Below are positions 35,013 through 46,660 of a stretch of DNA of 64,000 nt, in pieces. Each line of letters opens with the position of its first letter. Within the stretch, counting starts at the first letter, position 1. Below the pieces are notes generated by a model. It saw only the letters and a list, made by a program, of their open reading frames with translations. It ran no database searches and was not told where the DNA came from. The stretch covers positions 2,938,934 through 3,002,933 of the forward strand of contig QRFJ01000047.1 of assembly GCA_006176705.1 (NCBI GenBank). Direction: 5' to 3'. A program made the position numbers and the translations under genes. The stretch comes from Cocos nucifera. Lineage: Eukaryota > Streptophyta > Magnoliopsida > Arecales > Arecaceae.

Positions 35013-35737
35013 TGTTTGGGATAAAATCCCACTCCCGTCGAAGTCTAGTTCGATGCTCAGCTTAATGCAACTAGTAGCTATAGAAGAGCTTTAGCAGACG
35101 GGCTTCAGCTGAACCTCCAGCGGCCGAGCTTCTATGGAAGCTGGACTCCCTACGAACTCCTCTAGCAAGCCGAGCTTCTACGTAAGCCGAACTCCCTACG
35201 AACTCCTCCAGCAGCCGAGCTTCTACGAAAGCCGGACTCCCTTCAGACTTCTTCAGCGGACGGGCTTCTCAATGGCTGAACTTCTATGAAAGCCGAACTT
35301 CTTATGACGGATTCCTACAGGCAATCCCGCTACTAAACGGTTACACGATAATAACGATCGGCATTTATCAAGATAATAACGATCGGCATTTATCAAGTCA
35401 ATAACGATCGGCATTTATCAAGTCAATAACGATCGACATTGATCAGGACAGTTATGATAGTCATTAATTAAGGCAGTTACAACTAGCTTCCTCTATAAAA
35501 AGGACCCTCCAGATACATTTATGCGAGGTTCTGAAAACCCTTCTCTTCTCCTCAAAACTCTATTGAACTCCACACTGAGCACTCCATTCCTGTTGGCGCT
35601 GACTTGATCATCGGAGGGTCCTACCGGAGCCATCCTCCATTAACTCCGGATGGGACTTTATTTTGCAGGTCTCCGACGGTGACCTCATCGGCCTCCACTC
35701 CAGCGGACTCCGACGATGGTCAGATTTTGCGTCAATA
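35013..35737 (+). repeat. 3' LTR (725 bp)
   Basis: Direct repeat of the 5' LTR, slightly shorter through deletions in the CGAGCTTCTACG repeat area. The U3 ~24-bp repeats are at about 35347-35445 and the TATA box at 35494-35501. The terminal dinucleotide is TA where the 5' LTR has CA. Confidence 0.92.
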
Positions 35738-36058
35738 GTAGAAATTTGAAAATGCTTTCTGACAATAATAGAACTCCTCCCATAGTATATCAAAAGGCTC
35801 ACCAAAGATCCGGTAGGTCAAGATGCTCTGCTTGTCTAAAAATTCAAATCCTAGAAATCGCTGATTGCCAGAGTGAAGGAAAAATGAAAAGGTTTTTTCG
35901 GAGAACGACGAAAATCCATCCAAATTTTGGACTCTTTTCTTCGTGGTGCAACGGGGGTAAAAGAGTCTTTTCATATATTTGAAAAGACTAAGATTAATTA
36001 TGCTATAGAAATGATGGCACCATCCGTGGGGAAAGCGACTTCCATCACATCGTGCCAC
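35738..36058 (-). pseudogene. Open frame cut by the LTR insertion, unrecognised
   Basis: A minus-strand frame of about 107 codons runs from 36058 up to the insertion point of the LTR element. Beyond the other end, the empty-site sequence continues in frame for about two dozen codons from 30784 downward before a stop, and a separate ORF on the same strand occupies 30761-30519. The peptide contains GEPFDILWEEFYYC and a hydrophobic, aromatic-rich N-terminal part. I do not recognise it. It may be part of an old gene, part of the surrounding transposon, or chance. Confidence 0.3.
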
Positions 36059-38193
36059 GAGGGCTCCAGATGAAGAATTATTTTAAATTATATATATCTA
36101 GGACCCAGCCGAAGAAGCCCAGGAAGACCAAAATTGTGGATACCTTCAACAATCTAATAAAAACGCAAATCCAAGAAAACACAGGATAAATTGGATTCAT
36201 CAGCAATGTTCATACATATTTAAAAAAAGAAGCCTGAAATCAAAAGAATCTAGCAAGAAGCATAGCACAAGAAGCAAAATCATGCTGTAAAGAAAGAATT
36301 AATGTGGAGGGACAAACAAATAACAATAAGGTGGAGATCTCTCCGGGCAGAGACGGAAGGAATAAAATTTAAGCAATAAACTTATAAGAAACCGGCAGAA
36401 ATTTCTATGATCATATCAAGGGCAATAAATAAAAATACACGAAGTTCTAAGCTCCGAAGAGCAAAAATGTACCGAATAATTAGGGTTTTCTTGATGAGAT
36501 TCAATTTCCAGCCGCTACAAATGTCCTCCCTAAACCTCCCTTGTCCCCAACAAAAAATGGTAGTCCCTAAAATGGAGGCTAGGAGCTCAAAGTTGATGCT
36601 GGGTCCAACGTGGTAAAATATCGGTTTAAATTGAGTAAATCTCAACCTTTTTTTTTTTTTTAAATGAGATATATGATGTAACTTGGATTCGTTGCCTATG
36701 ACTATTCCTAATCAAACCCGCTGACTAGATTAATCGACCAATAATAACAATCAAACAGACTGTCCAATAACAATATGCGATGCATCCCCAATTCAAAGCA
36801 CATTTAAAAAAATTAGAGGGATGGTTACAGCTCCACGTACTTATGAGGCATATTGTTGGATAATTGCAACTCATCCCGTATGTTTGCACATTTATTATAT
36901 ATTAGACGGTTACCTGAGATCTTCAAATATACTTATTCCTCTCTATACTCTACATAGCATGCACTCTCAGATCTCCATTGTTCCACCAAAGTTTGGTTTA
37001 ATTTGAATCTCCCATTGGATCAGATCCAACAACTCAATGTTACTCTTTCGATTTGCAGGTTGGATTTCTTCACTCCAAGCTAACCTCCCAATCCGAGCAG
37101 ACCAAAAGCGGATAGATCGTAGTTCAGCGCTCAACCCAGCCTCATCGTTATCAGGTTGGGATTTGGCAGTTACAATACAGATTCAAGTTAAAGACAAGCA
37201 AGGGCGGCGGAAACTTTGCTTCTTCTCCTTTCTAACCCTTTGTATTGCCACAAAATAAAAACAAAAAAAGAAAACAAAAAAAAAAGAAAAAAGAAAAGAA
37301 AACGAAAAACAAAAAAACAGTTGGCCAGTGGGGGCTGCTGCAGGAACCAATAAACTCAAAAAAGTTTCGCTGGCTATCTAATATTTTTTCATACAAGCTA
37401 TCGTCAATTGGCTTGAATGGTAACCTGGGGCTGAAAGGGTAACCGATACCCAATTCACCGGGTCGGTGCATCGTCACGTATGCGATCGTCCATTAAATAA
37501 AAATTGTCCAGCTTGACACAACCTCCCTCAATAAAAGGGTTAAAAACGAAAAACTACCTCGTATCCATGCTGGAGCAACCATGGGGGACCCGCTGCCAAA
37601 TAATAAGTAGACTACTTTTGCAGAGGCGGAGAACTGAAGTCGAGATGATGGACTCGGCGCAGCCCGTTGCAAATTGGCCGAGTGATCCGCAGGCTGTGGG
37701 AGCGGTGGAAGGCTTGCACCGCCGAGACCTTCACCTCGACCACCCTTCAGATAACATAAAAAGGGAAAGAAGTTTCAAAAGTTGACATTCATTGGAGCTA
37801 AGGCGGCTTAGCCCCCTGCAATCATAAGTACTGCAATTAATAAGAGACACAGACTTCACTCACAACCTTTTAAATGATAATTGCAATACCTTACAAATAT
37901 TAAAAAAGAAGGTCTTATTCATTCTTAACTCTAGGAAATTTCTTACAAATCAATATTCCCATGCAACATGGATATGGCAAATATCAAAAGGCTTACAACA
38001 AATATTTAATGCCGGCACATTTTGATTAGTTACAAGAAACGTATTCATCTATTCAACCTCTTCACTCCAAAAACCAATGCCAATGATCATAAGCAAATTC
38101 CTCTCTTACGATCGCACCATTAGATTCAGGAAAACTTCCTTAAAAGAAATGGGTAACTGTTTATCCTACCGTAACTCTATCACCAAACAAAAA
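36059..38193. other. Intergenic region downstream of the BPG2-like gene
   Basis: No gene is recognised. It includes A-rich stretches (37255-37320) and an 80-95-codon open frame at 37504-37785 without motifs. The last few hundred bases include the 3' UTR of the minus-strand GTPase gene. Confidence 0.5.
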
Positions 38194-41100
38194 TTAAGCA
38201 CCCATAGCTGCTTCACATACGGATGTGGAGTCATCTGCCGGTTCTACCTTATTAGCAAGCTTTTTCTTCTCAGCTCTGTTGTGCTTCAGCTTATTTTGTC
38301 CACTGTCAGCCTGAGAAACAATCTTTGAAACGGTAAATCCTGCTTCTTCAAAGATCGGTGCACGTTTAGAAATCAATGAGTCACGGGATACAACATCAAT
38401 CCCATCATACGTACAAACACCTAAAACAGCCTCTCCCTTCAGTCCAATGCCAAACCAACCAAGACCAGCAGCTGCTATATCAACAGAACTCGCATCCCAA
38501 CTGTTCCCTTTAACATTAAATTCCTTTCTCACCCACTTTCCAAGTTCACCAGCCCGTTTATCACCAATAGGTGGCTGCAGTTATAATTTGAATAAAATCA
38601 TCAGGTCATTCCGGTGACTTAAACACTGCTAGCAGCGATTTTGATCATAGATCTGAAAGAAGTTTCTATATGGCAAGAACAACAACTAAGTGAAAAGTAC
38701 CTGGAGTTGTCGACCAAAGTGATCTTCTATCATTGCAGATGCATTCTCTGTCTTCCCCATGTGAAGTGGAAGAAGTGCTGATGCCCATACCGTGACATAA
38801 ATAGTCTCTACTGATGATTCCTCAACATCTAGCCTCACAAGCCCACCAAGATGAACAGAATGACCCACCTGTCAACAACAAAGCGAATAGATAAGAGCAG
38901 ATGATTTCCTCTAACCCATGGTTGAGAGAGGTAGAATTCAGGCACCCCACCCCCTCCCCACACAAAACCCCTAAAAAAAATTCTGGAGGAGGTACGTTAG
39001 TAATGAAGTTTCAAGTTTCAAAGAGCCCAGTTCCTGTGTCCCTCTAACAAAGGTGTCCACCATATCATAGCCCTGGTGGGGGCATGTCAGGATGAACTAA
39101 CCAGTCACAAAATGATAGGATCGAATCTTCTCCTGAAGGATTTCCACCCCTGTACATTCTACATAGTAATGGATTCACCTTGATGCATTAAAGTAGCTTG
39201 AAGAGTATGTCTTAACAAAAATTTTGTTTGTTTATTTAAAGCCAGCACTTGGCTGTGCCATAGGTTTTGTCACATAAAAGCTGGAAAAGAAGTCATATTT
39301 CTCCACAAGCATCACAATACCTTGAATACATATGGCCATCCCCTAAAAGAACCCGCCACACCCCGCCCTTTCCTCCCCAAATTCCTCCACTTATATTTGA
39401 TTTCCATCAAATCCATAAAGTTCTCTCTGTTCAGGTGCGAAACTCATGCACAATCAGTCCTTTCATAATAGCTTCCTTCTTTTCCACTAATTAGTTTACC
39501 TTTCCTGGTTGGTTCAGTGGTAAAGGCACCACAAAGGAGAAAACCAAATCCACAGTGGCTGAGTCTCAAGGAGTGCAACTGGTATGACAACACCAAATCA
39601 GGTTCTCATGATGAAAGTCAAAACTAGAAGGTAGTGTCACTTTTGACAATCACCATGATTCATTTGGTAAAACTTCCAACCTCAAAATAAAGATTATCCT
39701 CCAGCAAGTCTAAATAAACCTATTCCTATGTTGCAAGCGGTAAAGAACTCCAACCCATCCAAAACCAATTTATACTTCCCACTTGGTATAGACATCCCAC
39801 CCAACCAAAAGAACACAACCTGTTGCAATGAAATTCTTAAAATACAGTGAAATGATCAAAATAATGAACCGAAACAATCAATGAATTTTTTCCCGAATTC
39901 CAGACTTCTCAACCTTGCCAAATAATTCTGAAACACCAAACTTGTGAATATCATTATATGTGCATTGCCTAGCTCTTTGAGCAGTTTATTTTAGGTTTCT
40001 TAATTACATAAGGATGACAAACCATTTAATGCTAGTGCTCCACTGCATTAAATGTTGTCACAGGAAAACCAGGACAACAGGAAAACCAGGGCAAAAGTCC
40101 AGTTTCTCTACTAGCATCATAGCAAGCCATCTTCACAAAAAAAGGGGGGGGGGGGGGCGTTGGAATGCTCGCAACATCCTTTCTATATTTGCTTTCCATT
40201 AAATCCAGAAAGGTGTTTTATTGTAGGTGCCAAAGTCATGCACAGTCAGTCACTTCATACTACCTTCCAACCTTCACCATAACTAAAGTTTAAATGCCTT
40301 CCCTGGTTGGTATAGTCGAAAAAGTACCCTTGCTTATCACTAAGGAGAAAACCCCATCTGGCAGTGGTTAAGTATCATAAACTCAAACTGCAATAATAAC
40401 AATCAAGCAGGTCTTTAAGAAAGAAAGCAGAAGGCAAATAGTGTCAACTTTCAGGAATTCATTTGGTAACAATTCTAACCTGAAACACATTGCATTCCGA
40501 AAGACATTGCTTAGTACCTCTTCTCAGCAGTATATTTCTCATTGCAATAGATTAAATTTAACTTTCTTGGTTACATGAGGATGATAATCCAACCCACAAA
40601 AAAAGGGTTACTACATAATAATTTTCTTTCCACGATAATGGTGTTCAAGATAACAATAAATAGAAAAGAAAGATCCTAAGATATGCTAGCAGCAAAAAGT
40701 TGACATAATGATGAAAGCAAAGGATTCTCCAACTTATGATATCAATGATATAGCCTAACCTATGGCTGAAGAATTTAGGATCCACAAGGTGGCAAAGTAA
40801 GAAGAGAAAACAAGATGGCATGAAAGGATGGAAAGAAAAGTTGTATGGAAGGATGTCACATAAGAAGCATAAAATAGATAGATAAAAGAGGAAATTGAGG
40901 GACTGACAAAAGGATCTCATCTGAAATGGCTGTAATTGATCCACTATCACCATGTTATCTCAGCCTAAGCAATATTTTCTGCTTGAAATTTCCCTCTAGG
41001 AGACCATTTTCAATGGTAGTCTCTTGAAATCCATTATCCAAGCGATGCATTCATTTCTTTCTCATCTGTTTATCTTAAGCCTATTGTTCAATTCGTTGTC

Positions 41101-42906
41101 CACCAAATAAATCTCTCTTAGATCCTTCTTCCCTTCCACCTCACCATAAGAAATTATATTGAAATTTGAATACTAATCAACTAAGCATGGAAAAGAGTGG
41201 GATCTTAAAAATTGATGAGTAGACATACTGGCTGAACATCACATCATTAATAAGCAAAAATCACTCCAACTTGCAAGTTTCCTATTGAGCTTTTCCTCTA
41301 CCAAAATCTCTATCATGTGTGTGGTCTCACTGACATGGAAATGATATATCGTCTCAAAGGAAACATTTTGCTCCAAATATTTCATATTTTAGGCCTGTTA
41401 TGAAAAAGAACACCTAAAAATTATCAAATTTGATGTCTCTTGTGGCTTTTTAATTGAGCAGAGCACATTAAACTAAAGCCACATGCAAACATTTCTTGAA
41501 ATCTTAAACTTTGATTGTCTTAAAAGTGGTTTCATCCAATTTTCTTCAGAGGAAAAAGCCCCAACTTAACTAACAATCGGCAATAGAAGTAAGACACCAT
41601 ACTGACTCCATCTACTGCTTTGCGAGAAGAAGTAAAAACTAACCATAATTCGGTAACTTCTCGGCCTCATTTCTTTGCTTATATGCACCAGTTTCTGCTC
41701 CTCGCTCGTCAACCTCGTTATAATCTGGTACGGATGCAAAATCCCAGGCGTGTCAAACAGCTTTGCCTGCCCGCTAAGAACCCCCTCCACCCTCACGATC
41801 CCCAGCGTAGTTCCCGGAACAGGAGCCTCCGTCAAGTGGCTCAATTTGCCACCAACACACCTACCCATCGCATTGATCAATGTAGACTTGCCGGCGTTCT
41901 GAGACCCGACGGCCCATACATTCCCCCGGCTACCGGCGAGCTCGGCCACATGGTCCACCAGATTCCTCACCCCCCAGTTCCTCACCGCGCTCACCAAATG
42001 CACCCCGGCGAGCTTGGTGGTTCCCCCCACCCGGGCCCTCTTCCGGATCCAGTCCTCCAGCTCCTCCGGCGACACTAAGGAGGGCAGCAGGTCGATCTTG
42101 GTTGCCACGAGCAAAACCCGGGGCACGTTGGCGGGCTTCCCTTCCTTCCATGCCCGCGAGTTCTTGTCGATGGAGGCGGAGACGAGGCGGGCGACCTTGC
42201 GGGGGAAGGAGCCGTCGAAGTCGGCGGCGTCGACGACCATGAGGACGACGGAGCGGGGGCCGGAGGGGGACACCATCTTGGGGCCGACCATGCGGTCGAA
42301 GTCGAAGTCCGGGAGGAGGTTCTCGGCGGCGGGGTGTTTAACGCGGCCGTAATGGCGGAGAGAGTGGCATCGAGCGCAGACGAGGGCCTTTATTTCCGGG
42401 CTAGGTTTTGGTTCCGGCGAGGTGGGGTTGTCCTGTTGGAGGGGAAGGAGGCCGGCTTTGAGGGAGAGAGAGGTGCGGGGGTCGTCGGGGGTGAGGAGGC
42501 GGCGGCGGTCGAGAGGGGCGTGGTAGTCAGGGGATTTGAGGGAAGGACGGGAGAAGAAGCCCGGAAGGGAGGGGTCGGAGTCCTGCATGTGCACCCCGCA
42601 GCCGGGGCAGAGGGGGAGGGAGGGAGGTGGGTCGCCGGAGTCCTCGTCGTAGCAGCCGCCGCGGAGGGCGGAGAGGGGAGGGAGGGGAGGGGAGGATGCG
42701 GTTGGAGACTGGGAGCAGGAGGAGGAGAAGGAACGGAGGATGGTGAGGAGAGGAGGGTTTTGGCAGGGTTTAGGGAGTGATGATGGAGGAGAGGAAGAGG
42801 AGATGTGATTTAAGTGAGAGGCTGTGGGTGAAGAGAAGAAATAGAGAGGGTGCAGGGGAAGCTTGGTTGGCCTCGGAGGTGAGAGCTTTCGGGCGAGCGA
42901 CAGCAT
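38194..42906 (-). CDS. BPG2-like circularly permuted GTPase (YqeH family), organellar
   Basis: Three exons, 42906-41644, 38868-38701 and 38574-38194, join in phase 0 to 603 aa. The N-terminus (about 60 residues, Ser/Pro/Leu-rich with few acids) looks like an organellar targeting peptide. A four-Cys zinc finger follows (CPGCG at 100 and CARCH at 177). The GTPase motifs are in permuted order: TKID (269-272), SA (about 306), the P-loop GSQNAGKST (334-342), PGTT (364) and DTPG (385-388). RPRSYRI and HLGGLVRLDVEESS follow, as in plant BPG2 proteins. Family members act in plastid (or mitochondrial) rRNA processing and ribosome assembly. Length is closer to the shorter BPG2-like Arabidopsis protein (At4g10620) than to BPG2 itself. 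An in-frame ATG at 43047 would add 47 residues; I prefer 42906 because MLSLARKLSPPR begins a typical transit peptide. Intron 1 is 2.8 kb. Confidence 0.92.
39280..40600 (-). repeat. Ancient tandem duplication in intron 1 of the BPG2-like gene
   Basis: Two diverged copies lie in the same orientation. Matching landmarks occur in the same order: TTTCCAT(C/T)AAATCCA at about 39399 and 40191, CATGCACA(A/G)TCAGTC at about 39445 and 40237, CCTGGTTGGT at about 39506 and 40302, AAGGAGAAAACC at about 39534 and 40341, ATTCATTTGGTAA at about 39658 and 40458, and ACAT(A/G)AGGATGA near 40008 and 40573. The spacing is about 0.55-0.8 kb throughout. A G14 tract (about 40145-40158) lies near the boundary. Confidence 0.75.
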
Positions 42907-44719
42907 TATGGTGTTCGACGTGTGGCCAGAAAGATGGAGAGAGTGGTCGGAAAATAGTCGCGCGCAGAGCGGAGAGAAGGGAAGCGCGACCGACGAACGA
43001 TATGGAACGAGGACGGCCGCGGCGTGCGTCCGAAGCGACGAAGGCACACTTGATCAGGGGGAGCCCTACACTCCTCTCGAAACCATTGCCCGTTTGGCAA
43101 CATCACGTCACATGGTAAATCCACGCGGCGCTATGTGCAACTTTCCTTGCTGCCGGCCCCAGTTAAGCGTCAATCCTGTTATTCGGACTTCTTGGTAAGT
43201 TACAGATCTCCAGTCCCCTCTTTTTCCTTTCCCTCTTTTTTTTTTAAAAAAAAGAATTAAAAAACCTAAAAAAATATTGCTGGTGGAATTTAAATCTTAA
43301 TCATCGATATTTAACAGCGGCTTCCAAATCTGTAGACGACTTGGCATCGCCTGCATCTATTTGATTCTCATAAATTACACCAAACCCTAATTGCCAGGCA
43401 TACCAACCCTTTATTTCACCAGCATCCAGAATTGAATGGCAGGTTAGGTATCAAATTTTCTCACTGAGGTTGGCAGTTTTCATTGTTGCCAGCAAAGTGA
43501 GAAAGTTTATCATTGTTCTTGGTACTGAGTTGGGGATTGTTTGGACTGGAATAATCTATGCTAAATTTTATTTGTGATCAGAGTATATTCATCTAGATGG
43601 GGTGAATTCTGCGGCAATCAAATGCAGCGGTTCAGCATCCCCAACTTCAGAATATTTGGAGGCTTACGAGTGGTTGCATAGCTTTTTAGACCAGCCATAC
43701 CTATCAAGAGACGAATAAAGCTATGGACTGATAGTCACATTTGTTATCGAGCATTTTGAAGATCATTTACGGATTGACTATTTAGTCATGTCTTAATGAT
43801 ATTTTATTTTTGGATTTTATTGGATATTTCATACTATTTAGTATGATTTCTCTTTCTTGTCTAAAAGGAGGAGGAGGAGGAGGAGGAGGAGGGAGAAAAA
43901 AAAAAAGAAGAGAGTTGGCATCTAGTACAAAACTTTCAGCATATGTTGTAATCGTGAATCACATCGATCCCTTATTGCCACGCGCACCAACCCCTTATTG
44001 CCATTTGCCACATGGATATCAGGAGCTAACATCTCGTGAAGTATTAAATTTCCTCTGTCCTCTCATGTTGGCAGTATTCGTTGGTGCAAGGAAGCTAATA
44101 AAACTAGCATGTGGATCCTGTACAGCACAATCAGCATATCTGGTAATATGTACCACATCTGAATCAAACATGCCCGCATTCAAATATACATGCATAAATC
44201 CTCTTCAGGTTTGCGCAGATAAGAAGCATTTATTGATATAGTGAACCTCTCATCCAGTTGATGAAAAATAGACTTCTCTATGACTTAAATCTATTAATTT
44301 CTTTTGCTTAACATGTAGTCAAACTTAGAAGGCATCTTATCATCACCAAAATCTACTGAATGATGGTTTGCTAGCTTTCTAAGCAAGCCTTGTAACTAAA
44401 CAGTAAATCAAAGAAAAAAAATATATTTTTGATGTTAAAACACAATCACCATGCCAAGAATCTAAACAGTTATGTATTACAACAAAAGACTTGATATCAC
44501 AAAACTAATAAAACAAATATGCATCTCATATAGATGAGCAGAAGGATATAATGAACTCAAATTTTTGGCCTAGATGTTCAACTAGATTTCCCTTTATACT
44601 TACCCTCACTACGTAGTACTTGATTTCTTCATGCCCATGCAAAAAGTGTAAAGCTAGAGTATCCTCAATATACTGATCTTAAGCAGTTCTCCTCATCCTA
44701 CCATTCTGCTTGATATTTA
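42907..44719. other. Upstream region of the BPG2-like gene
   Basis: 42907-43190 is GC-rich and should hold the promoter and 5' UTR of the minus-strand GTPase gene. Further right the DNA is AT-rich, with a (GGA)8 tract at 43866-43892 in a 143-codon open frame (43810-44241) that has no recognisable domain. No gene is supported. Confidence 0.5.
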
Positions 44720-45437
44720 GGGACTGTTTATTTGCCTGCAATTAGATAGGTTGTAGCTGCAAAAGCTGCAATTGAACCGTAGATGTCCAAAATAATTATT
44801 TGGATGCCCGTAACTGCAATTGCATGCTGTATTTAAACTACAAGAAAAAGGTCCAGAACTTGTAATTGGAACTACAGGCAAAAATTAGAAGCAGTGCTTG
44901 AAAGAATCCTCTGACCAATCACCAACTACTAAAAGTTAATATTATATAATGTAGCATAATAAATATATCTAATTTTTTAGTTAATATATTATTGATATAG
45001 ATGTATTATTATGATATCCAATTAATACTAATATAAAATAATTTAATATAATAGATAACATATGCATTTATGGCTATGATAATATAATCTAACTAATATA
45101 TTATCAAATTATTTATAGCGATATAATTAATACAGTAATTACTTTTAGAATAATCAATAATAATTCAATAGCTTTATTTTTATAATAATCCAACAATATC
45201 ATACAACAATAGAGAAGTAACAACTTGTTGTTTTTAAGAAGGTAAACTTACCGGATCATTTGTAGGGTTACTATATCTCTTACAACATCATATAAAGGAG
45301 TGCAGTTGTATCTGCAAATTTTAATCACAGAACCAACGAGAAACAATTTGTTCAACTGCAATTTCAGTTGCAGCATGTCTAACTGCAGCCTGTATTAAAG
45401 TTGCAAGCTATTAAATTGCAGCCATACAAACAGCCCC
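44720..45437. mobile_element. Tourist-like MITE (~718 bp)
   Basis: The left end reads GGGACTGTTTATTTGCCTGC and the reverse complement of the right end reads GGGGCTGTTTGTATGGCTGC, giving imperfect terminal inverted repeats. Inward, both arms continue with CTGCAATT and GCTGCAA-type words. TTA precedes the left end and CTA follows the right end, consistent with a TTA target duplication that has one mutation. The interior is AT-rich with no open frame. TIR sequence, size and TTA-like flank point to the PIF/Harbinger-related Tourist group. Confidence 0.75.
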
Positions 45438-45778
45438 CTACAAGTTTAGCATAAAAACAAATTTAACCCATGGTTAAAGCTGCAAATAGATTTCACGCAC
45501 GTGGGAATATTGTCTGCTTTATCTACAAAAATCAATCCACAAGTTGATAATACATGCAAGCACAAAGACAATAAATCATATCATATTTTTTATGTTTTCA
45601 GCATAAAATTACAGAAATTACACAAGCGACATAAACATCACTAATACTTTGAACTTTCCACTGCAAAAGAATAAACCTCACCTAAGTAGAAAAAAGGCTG
45701 AATTTAGGGCTTGTCTGCCCATCAACTTATTCATGCTAGATTTCAACAATGTTTGCAAGACAGCAATACATAGGCATT

Positions 45779-46620
45779 TTAGTGAGCAAAGTCTCGGCTG
45801 TAATACTGATCCAAGGTCTTTGCGGGAATGCGATGGAGAAGCTCACGAGGAAAGATGCGTAGAAGTGTCCATGCAAGATCAAGTGATTGGAAGATATTGC
45901 GAGTATCATATGCTCCTTGAGTGACAAACTTCCTTTCAAACTTGTCCAAGAACTCAAGGTACAACTGTATTTTCGAAAAATTAATAAGCAAGATTATTAC
46001 ATTAAATTAAATAGGGAACACATCTATATTGATGTAGGTGCATGCCTGAAAATGCAATTTTGAATCTGTTTTTACATGCTTGATATATATATATATATAT
46101 ATATATATATCTATGTATGTATGTATCTCTCTCTGTCTCTCTGTGTGTGTGTAGAGAGAGAGAGAGAGAGACCATGCCCATCAAAGAAGGGAGTTCCTAC
46201 TACGTTCTCTATCACATGCACATGCATGCATGCACACAAACACAGGGAGAGAATACTGAATAATCCTTAGATAAGCTCCTATATTACTCATAATCACCAA
46301 TGACAATTTTACTTATCAATCTGAACAATTCAGTCTTGTCTACAGGGTCCAATGGATGGATTTAATCAGGTTGTTGAACCAGCTCATACACTGATCTTCT
46401 TTTACAGCTTAGAGACAGTCCAAAACAAATAAGATTGCATTAAACACTAGATTGAATTAAAAAACTAGACTGATATGACTAAGACAAACCACATGTATAT
46501 ACAACGATCTTTAGCAAAAACCATTTAGATTGATATAAAATGTTCACCAGTTTGTGTGTTTATGAGAGGCACAGGATTCCTCAAGAAGACAAAACCATAC
46601 ATACATATATGCACATGGGA

Positions 46621-46660
<40 letters not shown>

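Larger units (their letters stand above)
30790..35737 (+). mobile_element. Non-autonomous LTR retrotransposon (Ty3/gypsy-derived)
   Basis: Two direct long repeats bound a 3.46-kb interior. The 5-bp sequence GTAGA lies immediately outside both ends (30785-30789 and 35738-35742), as expected for a target-site duplication. The left LTR starts TGTTGGGGATAAAA and ends in CA. The right LTR starts TGTTTGGGATAAAA and its last bases have mutated to TA. A primer-site-like sequence, TTGGCGCTAGAGGAAGG, follows the left LTR. A purine tract (GGGAGTGGGGGGGCTAG) precedes the right one. No protease, reverse transcriptase, RNase H or integrase is visible; only a gag relic is found near 33.4 kb. The interior is largely minisatellite. 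It cannot move by itself and would have needed proteins from a related element. Confidence 0.92.

Noticed and set aside
39505..39540. tRNA or SINE A-box-like sequence TGGTTCAGTGG
   Set aside because: No matching B-box or clover-leaf could be found downstream, and the duplicate near 40302 lacks the same match.
42334..42780. 148-codon plus-strand open frame
   Set aside because: It is the antisense shadow of the GC-rich first exon of the BPG2-like gene, which has clear motifs on the minus strand.
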